A stretch of 64,000 nt of DNA from Streptomyces sp. NBC_01210 (GTDB lineage Bacteria; Actinomycetota; Actinomycetes; Streptomycetales; Streptomycetaceae): contig NZ_CP108549.1 of NCBI RefSeq assembly GCF_036010325.1, forward strand, positions 3,596,001 through 3,660,000, written 5' to 3'. The position numbers were made by a program, and so were the translations under genes. Positions 57,034 through 64,000 of the stretch are shown one piece after another (the stretch's first letter is position 1; each line of letters starts with the position of its first letter). Under the pieces are notes generated by a model. That model worked only from the letters and a program-made list of their open reading frames with translations. It had not been told where the DNA came from and did no database searches.

Positions 57034-58305
57034 CTAGGGCTCGGAGGGTGCCGACTGCTTCGAGTCCTGCGGCGGCGCGTCCGTATCGCCGTCGCTGGTG
57101 GCCAGCCAGCCTCCGACGCCCACCACCGCGGCCAGCACCAGTGCCGCCGCCCCCAGCGTGATGCGGCGCTTGCGGACCGCGTCCGACTTGTGGCGGGCCG
57201 AGCCCGGGCGGCGTTGGCCGGGGGTACGGGGGGCGCGGGCCGTGCCGCGGGCGCCGCCTGCCAGCTCGTCCGGGGCCGGGACCCGCATCGAGGTGTGGGT
57301 GTCGCGGTTGGAGTCCGCGGGGGCGGCGCCGGGGACGAGCGGGACGGCGCCGCGGCGGCGGGGCTCGTCGGGGGTGGTCGGAGTCACCTCCGCGTACGGC
57401 TCCGAGGGTGGCTCGGCATCCGGCTCGTCGACGTCCAGCGGCGGCATGCCCGCGAGGAGCGGGAGCAGGTCGTGGAGGCGGGTGGCCAGTTCGGAGGCGC
57501 GAAGGCGGGACGCGGGGGCCTTGGCCAGGCACTGGACGATGAGCTGCCACAGCTCGTCGGGGATGCCCGGGAGCGGGACCACGGTCTCGGTGACATGGCG
57601 GCGCAGGACCGCGCCGGGGTGGCCGCCGCCGAAGGGTGTGAAGCCCGCGAGGAGCTCGTACAGGACGGTGGCGAGGGCGTAGATGTCGACCGCGGCCCGC
57701 GGCGGCAGGCCCTCGACGATCTCGGGGGCGATGTAGTCGGGGGTGCCGATGATGCCCGACGGGTTCGGGGCGTGGCCCGCCGAGGGGCGCAGTGCCTTGG
57801 TGCGGCGCGGGGTGTCGATCAGCTTGGCGACGCCGAAGTCGGTGAGCAGCGCCGGGTGCGAACCGGCAGGGCCGAGCGGGCCCTCCATGTCGAGGAGGAT
57901 GTTCTCCGGCTTGACGTCGCGGTGGACCACTCCGGCGGCATGGGCCGCGGCGAGGCCGTCGGCGACGTCCGCGATGATCGCGACCGCCGCTTCGGGGGCG
58001 AGGCGGCGCTCCCGGTCGAGGCGGGTGCGCAGATCGGTGCCGCGGACGAGGTCCATGACGAGCGCGAGGTCGTTGCCGTCGACGACGAGGTCGCGGACGC
58101 CGACGACCTTGGGGTGGTCGAGTCCGAGCAGGGCCGTCCGCTCCTGGACGAAGCGCCCGACGAGCTCCTGGTCCGAGGCCAGGTCCTCGCGCAACAGCTT
58201 GATGGCGACGGGCCCTTCGGGTCCCTCGCCGAGCCACACCGTGCCGGCGCTGCCCCGCCCCAGGATCTGGTGGGCCGTGTACCGGCTGCCGATATTCCGT
58301 GCCAA
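57034..58305 (-). CDS. pkaB: membrane Ser/Thr protein kinase (PkaB-like)
   Basis: 423 residues from TTG 58305 with GAGGGAG seven bases upstream. Hanks-type kinase: GRGSAGTVW, Lys36 in VAIK, catalytic Asp130 in HRDVKPEN, Asp156 in DFG, then TPDYIAPE. A Pro-rich linker leads to one membrane helix (about 383-403) and a very short outside tail, with no PASTA sensor domains. It lies 38 bases ahead of prfB. Matches PkaB of S. coelicolor in size and place. Confidence 0.9.
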   Translation of the reverse strand: MARNIGSRYTAHQILGRGSAGTVWLGEGPEGPVAIKLLREDLASDQELVGRFVQERTALLGLDHPKVVGVRDLVVDGNDLALVMDLVRGTDLRTRLDRERRLAPEAAVAIIADVADGLAAAHAAGVVHRDVKPENILLDMEGPLGPAGSHPALLTDFGVAKLIDTPRRTKALRPSAGHAPNPSGIIGTPDYIAPEIVEGLPPRAAVDIYALATVLYELLAGFTPFGGGHPGAVLRRHVTETVVPLPGIPDELWQLIVQCLAKAPASRLRASELATRLHDLLPLLAGMPPLDVDEPDAEPPSEPYAEVTPTTPDEPRRRGAVPLVPGAAPADSNRDTHTSMRVPAPDELAGGARGTARAPRTPGQRRPGSARHKSDAVRKRRITLGAAALVLAAVVGVGGWLATSDGDTDAPPQDSKQSAPSEP

Positions 58306-58477
58306 GACTGCTCCCTCAGCGGCTGGCGTTGCCCGCTGTGTCTACCCGGGGGACGACCCCCGGACCCCCGGCCCGAAAAGAAGGCCGGGCACCGTGGCGG
58401 ACGGCGACACGCGAGGCGCACCTGAGTAACGTACGCGGGCATCGGGGGGCTGTGTGCCCCGGATGGCGCCAACCTTC

Positions 58478-58509
58478 ACTTCTGCGGGGGAAAATCACCC
58501 CGCAGAAGT
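58478..58509 (-). terminator. terminator of pkaA-like gene
   Basis: ACTTCTGCGGGG and CCCCGCAGAAGT form a perfect 12-bp stem around GAAAATCA, 20 bases after the stop of the larger kinase gene. Confidence 0.8.
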
Positions 58510-58528
58510 CGACAAAGCTACTGAGTCA

Positions 58529-60196
58529 CTACTGTCCGGCGCCCGAGCCGTTGCCGGTGCCTCCGGTGCCCGGGTCCGAGCCGCCGAGATTCGAGATCCA
58601 CTTCGTCACCTTCGAGATGCCGTCGCCGATCGCGTCCCAGTAGCTCTGGCCCTGGGAGACCCAGTCCTGGAGGAACAGCTCCCACGCCAGCCAGCCCGCG
58701 CCGACGAGAATCAGGACGGTGAAGAGGCAGCCCTTGAGGCAGCCGAGTCCCGGGATCCTCATGCGGTTGGGGTTGGGCTGGCGCGGCTGCCTCGGCTGGC
58801 GCGGCGCGGGCTGCTGGGGCGGCGGCGCGTACTGCTGAGGCTGCGGCGGCGGGGCGTACTGCTGCCGCTGTGGCGGGCGCTGTTGCTGAGGACGCTGCTG
58901 CTGAGGGCGCTGTTGCTGAGGCTGCGGCGCGTACTGCTGCGGTTGCCGCGGCGGCTGCTGCGGTGGCCTCTGCTGCTGGCGCTGCGGACGCCGGCGCAGC
59001 GGGTCCTGACTCGGGTCGAGGTACTGGACCTGTGTCTGCTCGTTGCGGTCGCGGGCCGCCTGCAGCTGGGACTGCCAGGGGTGCGGGTCCTCCGGACGCG
59101 GCTGACCCGGCGGTACGGGCGGCATCACCGTGGTCGGGTCGCCGCTCTGCGGGGGTCCGGACTGCGGGGCGCCGGTCTGCGGCAGGAAGCTGGTCGCGGC
59201 GTTGGGGTCGTACGACCCCGCGTTGCTCGGCAGGACCTGCGTCGGGTCGGCCGCACCAGGCGCCTCGGGCACCTGAGCGGGAGAAGGGTCGGGCGCGAGC
59301 AGCGCGGCGACGCCGAGCGCGGCGTCGACCTGCGCGGGCGTGGAGTGCACGCCGACTCCGGCCGCGACGGTACGCAGTCCACGGGCGAGGTTCTCGGCGC
59401 TGGGCCGCTGAGTCGGCTCCTTGCGCAGGCAGCGCTCTATGACCGTCCACAGCGGCTCGGGGACGGTGGTGGGGCGGCGGGGCTCCTCGCTGAGGTGGCG
59501 GTGGAGCACCTCGAGGGCTGTGCCGCCCGCGAACGGGGGCCTGCCGGTGACCAGTTCGTACAGCAGGATGCCCGCGCCGTAGATGTCGACGGCGGAGGTC
59601 TGCGGACGGCCCTCGGCCGACTCCGGCGCGACATACGCGGGCGTGCCGACGAACTCGTGCGTACGGGTCAGGCCCGGGGAGTCCGCGAGGCGCGCGATGC
59701 CGAAGTCGGTCAGCATCGGGTGCATCTGGCCGTCGGCGTCGGTCTTGAGGAGTACGTTCGCGGGCTTGAGGTCGCGGTGGACGACGCCGTCCGCGTGGCT
59801 TGCGGCGAGCGCGTCCGCGATCTGGGCGGTCATCAGCGAGGCGGCGACCGGGCTGAGCGGGCCGTTCTCGCGGAGGTAACGGTGCAGGTCGGGGCCGTCG
59901 ACGAGGTCCATGACGAGGGCGAGGAGATCCCCCTCGACGACCAGGTCCCGGGTGCGCACGATGTTCGGGTGGGTGAGGCGGAGCAGGACGGAGCGCTCGC
60001 GCAGGAAGCGCATCACCACGTCCGCGTCGTTCGCAAGCTCCTCCTTGAGGACCTTGATCGCGACGGTCTCGCCGGGCTGGCCCGCGACGGCCGCCTCGGC
60101 GCCCGCGGTCTCCCGCTGGCTGGCTCGCCAGACGGTGCCCGTGGCGCCGCGCCCGAGGGGCTCCTCGAGCAGGTACTTGCTGCCTACCGGCCGCAC
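58529..60196 (-). CDS. pkaA: membrane Ser/Thr protein kinase (PkaA-like)
   Basis: 555 residues from GTG 60196 (GGGAG nine bases upstream); the longer frame to 60397 is not conserved-looking. Kinase domain with GRGATGTVW, Lys48 (VAIK), Asp142 (HRDLKPAN) and GTPAYVAPES. Then a Pro/Gln-rich linker with repeated RPQQQ and QQYAPPP units, one membrane helix (CLFTVLILVGAGWLAWELF) and an outside tail of about 45 residues. PkaA of S. coelicolor is of similar size and pairs with PkaB. The FHA protein divergent from it is a plausible substrate or reader. Confidence 0.9.
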   Translation of the reverse strand: MRPVGSKYLLEEPLGRGATGTVWRASQRETAGAEAAVAGQPGETVAIKVLKEELANDADVVMRFLRERSVLLRLTHPNIVRTRDLVVEGDLLALVMDLVDGPDLHRYLRENGPLSPVAASLMTAQIADALAASHADGVVHRDLKPANVLLKTDADGQMHPMLTDFGIARLADSPGLTRTHEFVGTPAYVAPESAEGRPQTSAVDIYGAGILLYELVTGRPPFAGGTALEVLHRHLSEEPRRPTTVPEPLWTVIERCLRKEPTQRPSAENLARGLRTVAAGVGVHSTPAQVDAALGVAALLAPDPSPAQVPEAPGAADPTQVLPSNAGSYDPNAATSFLPQTGAPQSGPPQSGDPTTVMPPVPPGQPRPEDPHPWQSQLQAARDRNEQTQVQYLDPSQDPLRRRPQRQQQRPPQQPPRQPQQYAPQPQQQRPQQQRPQQQRPPQRQQYAPPPQPQQYAPPPQQPAPRQPRQPRQPNPNRMRIPGLGCLKGCLFTVLILVGAGWLAWELFLQDWVSQGQSYWDAIGDGISKVTKWISNLGGSDPGTGGTGNGSGAGQ

Positions 60197-60665
60197 GTCA
60201 TGCGCTCCCTGCTGATCGTGGTCCTTGCATGGTCCCGGGCCCCTGTGGCCGTTGCTCGGAGGCGCGGTGGCCCGCCCGGGTGTCCGACCCACTTTAGTGC
60301 CGCCGGACACGTCACCGGCCGGTCGTCTGCCCGACTTCCTCCTGCGCATCCCTTCCTGATGGACCGCTGGTCGTGTTCGAAAGGAAGACGCGGGCATCGT
60401 ACGGATGGTTGCCGAAGAGCCGTGCCGCGAACGTCACGCACGTTCCGGATCAGATCCCAACCAGGCATTTTTACGCCCAGAGCCGACCAATCAAGATCAC
60501 GTACTGGTGGTCCCCGGGCGTGTTGTCAGTGGCAGGTGCGAGGATGCCCTCAGCACGGAGTCGTGGGGGCGGGAGCCCTGTGGCGCGTGCCGACCTGCCG
60601 GGTGGGGGCGATCACAGGGCGGCTCCCCCGCCGGGCACCCCGCGCAGAAGGGATTGCTGACGGCG
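60197..60665. promoter_or_regulatory. divergent promoter region, kinase and FHA-FtsK gene
   Basis: 469 bases between divergent genes, holding both promoters. I see an AT-richer patch near 60455-60495 but no confident boxes or inverted repeats. Confidence 0.4.
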
Positions 60666-63600
60666 ATGCAGATCCGGCTGACTGTCCTCGCGCCGCGCAG
60701 CGGCCGATCCGCGACCGCGGGGCATGCCTCCGTGGGACACGCCTCGGCGGGACATGCCGCGTGTCACGCCTGCGACGTGCTGATCACCGCGCCTGCCGGG
60801 ACGGCGCTGGCCGCCGTGGCCTCCGGCCTCGCGGCGGCCGTCTCCGGCCCCGATGTCTCGGGTTCCGTCGTGCTGTACGCGGGCCAGGAGCGGCTCGACG
60901 CGCAGCGGCGCACGCTGGGCGAGCCGCCGCTGGTGGACGGCGCGGTGCTCTCCCTTCAGGTCCCCGGTGAGGACGAGTCTCCCGGGGCGGACGCCTCGGC
61001 CCAGCTCCATGTGGTCGCCGGTCCCGACGCGGGCGGGGTCCATCTGCTGCACGGCGGCCAGATCAGGATCGGCCGCTCCGCCGAGGCGGACGTACCGCTG
61101 GACGACCCGGACGTCTCGCGGCTGCACTGCGCGGTCACGGTCGCCGAGGACGGCCGGGTGACGGTCGCCGACCTCGGCTCGACGAACGGCACCACGCTGG
61201 ACGGCGCGGCCCTGAGTGCCCGCCCGGTCAGACTGCCCGCGGGCGCGCTGCTGCGACTGGGCGAGTCGACGCTCCGGGTCACCCCGTGCGACCGGACGCC
61301 CGCGCTGCCGACGGCGCCGGACGGCGAGGGGCATCTGCGGGTGACCCGGGCGGACGGGGCTGGTCCGGCCGGGTCCGGTTCCGGTGAGGCCCATTCCGGT
61401 TCCGGTGGCTCCGGTCCCGGTGGCTCCGGTCCCGGTGGAGCCGCGGCGGGGGCCTTCGGACCTGGCGGGTCGGCTCGGGGCGGATCGGCTTCGGGCGGGG
61501 CCGCACCGGGCGGAGTCGGTCCGGGCGGAGTCGGTCCGGGGGACGACGGCCCCGGCAGCTCCGGACCCCGCAGCTCCGGTTCCGGCGGATCAGCCCCTGG
61601 CGGCTTCGGGCCGGGCGGCTCGGGGCACGGCAGCTCCGGTCCGGCCGATCCCGGACATCGCCGACCGGTTCCCAGCTGGGCCCGCCGGGACGACGCCGGT
61701 GCCGGTGCCGGCAACGGCGGCTACGGCCCCGACGCATCGGCTACGGGCGCTTCCGGATCGGGCGCTTCCGGGCACGGTGGCTCCGGCGCGCGCGGTGCGG
61801 CTCCGGGCAGTCCCGGGTCCGCCGACCGGGCTCCCCACGCCTCGGGCCCCCGCGAAGCCCCCCAGGCAGGCGATCAGCGCCGCGTGCCCTTCCCGTACGA
61901 CCCCACCGCTCCCGCAGCCCCGACGAGCGCCGGGCGCGGCGATGCCGAGACGCTCTATACATACGACACGTACGGCACATACGGCCCCGACGGCAGCGCC
62001 CACGGCGACGCCATGCACTCCAGGGCGGACGAGACCCACGAGGTCCCCGAACCGCCCGAGGCGCACAGCCCCGCAGCTCCCAGCGGCCCGCCGCGCCAAG
62101 CCGCCCCCTTCCGCGGCACGCGCCTGCCCGACGGCGCCACCCCCCGCAGACGCGGTATAGGAGCCTGGGCACGGCGGCTCGCCGGAGGCCGGGAGGAGCC
62201 TGTTCCGGAGCTCCCGCCGCAGCCCGGATCGCGCAGCGCCGCGACACGCGCCGTCGAGAGCTGGCCCGATCCGGCCGCGGTGCTGCTCACCGCGCTCGGC
62301 CCCGGCCCCCGGCTCTGGGAGCGGGGAGCGGGACATCCCGAGTCCCTTGTGCTCCGCCTCGGCACCACCGACCGGGCCGAGCTGCCTGCCGTGCCGGTGA
62401 CCGTCGGCCTGCGCGAGGCCGGTTCGCTCGGGCTCGCCGGGCCCAGGGCGCGGCTGGCCGGTCTTGCCAGGTCTGCCGTGGCGCAGCTCGCCGCGCTGCA
62501 TTCGCCTGTCGATCTGGAGATCGTGCTGATCTCCACGGACCGGTCGCGGAGCCTGGAGGAGCGCAAGAGCGAGTGGGCCTGGCTCGGCTGGCTGCCGCAT
62601 CTGCGGCCCGCGCACGGCCAGGACTGTCGACTGCTCCTCGCCTACGACCGGGACCAGGCCACCGCCCGCAGTGCCGAACTCACCCGCCGCCTGGACGACG
62701 GGCCGCTCGGCCCGGGCTGGCCGAGCGCCGAGCGCCGGGCCGTCACCGAAGCCGCCGCGCGGTACGAAGGCGCGCGTACCGTCGTCATCATCGACGGGGA
62801 CCCCGGATCGGCCGCGCTGCGCGAGACGACGGCGAGGCTGGCCGGCGCCGGACCCGCCGCCGGGATCCATCTGATCTGTCTGGCCGAGACCCCGGCCGCC
62901 TCGCCGCTCTCACCCGTCCCCGCGACCTACGAGGCGGCGTGCGCGGCCTCGCTCGCCTTCCGCGAGTGCGGTGCGGTCGCCCTGCTCAGCGGTGATGTGG
63001 CGACCGCGCTGCGGCTGATGCGTACGGCCGGCGGGCAGCCCGTCGGGCACGGCACGGTCGGCGCGGTGGACGCGGTCTCGGCGCCCTGGGCGGCGCGCTT
63101 CGGGCGCGCCGTCGCGCCGTTGCGCGCCGAGGGCACCGGCACACACCTCGACCGGGTCGCGGCGCTGCCACGTTCCGCGCGGCTGCTGGACGAGCTGGGT
63201 CTCGCCCGCGCCACCCCCGCATCCCTGATGGCGCGCTGGGCATCGGCGGGCGACGGCACCGCGGTGCTCGGCGCGGGTCCGCGCGGCCCGCTCACCGTCG
63301 ATCTCACCGAAGAGGGCCCGCATCTGCTGATCGAAGGCCCGGCGGGCAGCGGCCGCACTGAGCTGCTGCGCTCCGTCGCGGCCTCGCTGGCCGCCGCGGG
63401 ACGCCCGGACCGGCTCGGGCTGCTGCTGGTCGACGGAGCCGGCGGCGAGCGCGGCGAAGGACTGGCCGCCTGTACCGAACTACCTCATGTCACCGAGCAT
63501 TTGATGGCCTCGGACCCGGTCCGGATGCGGGCGTTCGCGCAGGCGCTCGGCGCCGAGCTGAAGCGGCGGTCCGAGCTGCTGGGCAGCGTCGGTTTCGCCG

Positions 63601-64000
63601 AGTGGCACACCCAGCGCGAGGTGGCCGACCGGATGGTGGGCCAGCGCCCGCCGACCGCCGCCGAGCAGCGCGGTGACCTCGACTCCCCCGCCAGCGGCAC
63701 GCTCCGGCTGCGCCCCGGGGCCCGCACGAAGGCCGAGGGTCCGCCTCCGCTGCCGCGGCTCGTCGTGCTGGTGGACGACTTCGACGCGCTGGTCGCACCG
63801 GCGCTCGGCAGCCCCGGGCGGCCCGCGGCCGGTTCGGTCGTACGGGCCCTGGAAACCGTGGCCCGGGACGGCGAGCGGCTCGGTGTACATCTGATAGCGA
63901 CGTCCGCGCGTCCCGACCGTACGGCCGACACCGAGTTGGCACAGGGTGCGCGGCTGCGTGCCGTGCTGGATGCGCCGCCCGCCGCGCCGGGGCCGGACGA
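60666..64000 (+). CDS. FHA domain protein with FtsK/SpoIIIE-like ATPase (3' end outside window)
   Basis: At least 1111 residues, open to the right edge. An FHA domain (about 118-190) shows IRIGRSAEADVPLDD, VSRLHC and LGSTNGTTLDG, the phosphothreonine-binding core. A linker of more than 150 residues is Gly/Ser/Pro-rich with GPGGSG-like repeats. After a basic segment comes an FtsK/EccC-like region with a P-loop at 891-898 reading GPAGSGRT: Arg897 replaces the Walker A Lys. A Walker B-like LVVLVDDFDALV follows. The altered P-loop suggests a regulatory or degenerate first ATPase module, as in some EccC domains; later modules are out of view. It is divergent from two Ser/Thr kinases. Confidence 0.85.
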   Translation, partial: MQIRLTVLAPRSGRSATAGHASVGHASAGHAACHACDVLITAPAGTALAAVASGLAAAVSGPDVSGSVVLYAGQERLDAQRRTLGEPPLVDGAVLSLQVPGEDESPGADASAQLHVVAGPDAGGVHLLHGGQIRIGRSAEADVPLDDPDVSRLHCAVTVAEDGRVTVADLGSTNGTTLDGAALSARPVRLPAGALLRLGESTLRVTPCDRTPALPTAPDGEGHLRVTRADGAGPAGSGSGEAHSGSGGSGPGGSGPGGAAAGAFGPGGSARGGSASGGAAPGGVGPGGVGPGDDGPGSSGPRSSGSGGSAPGGFGPGGSGHGSSGPADPGHRRPVPSWARRDDAGAGAGNGGYGPDASATGASGSGASGHGGSGARGAAPGSPGSADRAPHASGPREAPQAGDQRRVPFPYDPTAPAAPTSAGRGDAETLYTYDTYGTYGPDGSAHGDAMHSRADETHEVPEPPEAHSPAAPSGPPRQAAPFRGTRLPDGATPRRRGIGAWARRLAGGREEPVPELPPQPGSRSAATRAVESWPDPAAVLLTALGPGPRLWERGAGHPESLVLRLGTTDRAELPAVPVTVGLREAGSLGLAGPRARLAGLARSAVAQLAALHSPVDLEIVLISTDRSRSLEERKSEWAWLGWLPHLRPAHGQDCRLLLAYDRDQATARSAELTRRLDDGPLGPGWPSAERRAVTEAAARYEGARTVVIIDGDPGSAALRETTARLAGAGPAAGIHLICLAETPAASPLSPVPATYEAACAASLAFRECGAVALLSGDVATALRLMRTAGGQPVGHGTVGAVDAVSAPWAARFGRAVAPLRAEGTGTHLDRVAALPRSARLLDELGLARATPASLMARWASAGDGTAVLGAGPRGPLTVDLTEEGPHLLIEGPAGSGRTELLRSVAASLAAAGRPDRLGLLLVDGAGGERGEGLAACTELPHVTEHLMASDPVRMRAFAQALGAELKRRSELLGSVGFAEWHTQREVADRMVGQRPPTAAEQRGDLDSPASGTLRLRPGARTKAEGPPPLPRLVVLVDDFDALVAPALGSPGRPAAGSVVRALETVARDGERLGVHLIATSARPDRTADTELAQGARLRAVLDAPPAAPGPD

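Noticed and set aside
56996..58237. N-terminal extension of the prfB frame
   Set aside because: The reading is Arg/Pro-rich and overlaps the kinase gene in another frame; RF2 similarity starts at the GTG at 56995.

Overview
The window reads as the chromosomal core of a Streptomyces or a close relative. The DNA is uniformly GC-rich, GTG and TTG starts are common, and adjacent genes are often joined by GTGA or ATGA overlaps. The marker genes are typical of the genus: mycosin, ftsEX-smpB-ssrA, HU, UPF0301, DUF3039, a mat-type glycan locus and paired PkaA/PkaB-like kinases. From memory, the order from murA to the kinases matches the SCO294x-SCO297x stretch of S. coelicolor; I could not check this by alignment.

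Layout. At 0-3.7 kb, all on the minus strand, is a small type VII secretion (ESX-like) set: a coiled-coil protein, a WXG protein and a mycosin. At 3.8-8.3 kb is a three-subunit molybdenum hydroxylase operon whose catalytic subunit lacks two hallmark active-site motifs. At 8.6-14.2 kb is an amino-sugar ABC importer operon with a cytoplasmic GH20 hexosaminidase. It is preceded by a perfect inverted-repeat operator and carries a permease with a long repetitive N-terminal extension. At 14.4-24.7 kb are housekeeping genes (DUF3039, UPF0301, murA, hup, malic enzyme, HelD-like ATPase, ECF sigma/anti-sigma pair, CGNR regulator). This stretch also holds a repeat-rich murA-hup spacer and a likely small RNA upstream of malic enzyme. 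At 24.8-30.1 kb are a serine hydrolase, a GNAT, an anthrone-oxygenase-like membrane protein, a HemD-winged-helix fusion and NarK. At 30.2-34.3 kb is a mat-like surface glycan operon (MatA-like, MatB-like deacetylase/glycosyltransferase, acyltransferase). At 34.4-37.4 kb are a LysR regulator and a divergent MFS gene whose 5' end contains an intergenic palindromic repeat. At 37.5-41.4 kb are tmRNA, smpB, an S41 protease, ftsX and ftsE. At 41.6-42.6 kb are a zinc-ribbon membrane peptide and a LAETG wall protein.

From 42.8 to 55.9 kb lies what I interpret as an inserted island. It sits at the 3' end of prfB and is flanked by an imperfect 30-bp direct repeat of that gene end. The outer copy still has a hairpin placed where a prfB terminator would be. 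The island carries an XRE regulator cassette and a polymorphic-toxin module: a DNRLRE/LamG secreted protein, a roughly 2000-codon Rhs protein with a HINT domain and a papain-like toxin tip, and a candidate immunity gene. The module is damaged as read, with one in-frame amber codon and two compensating frameshifts. No recombinase gene is visible.

At 55.9-64 kb are prfB, two membrane Ser/Thr kinases and the start of a large FHA-FtsK-like ATPase that runs off the right edge. Kinases plus an FHA (phosphothreonine-reader) protein suggest a local signalling unit. The strongest items for follow-up are the prfB-linked island with its toxin-immunity pair, the active-site-degenerate Mo subunit, the 95-nt RNA candidate and the repeat-in-gene events.
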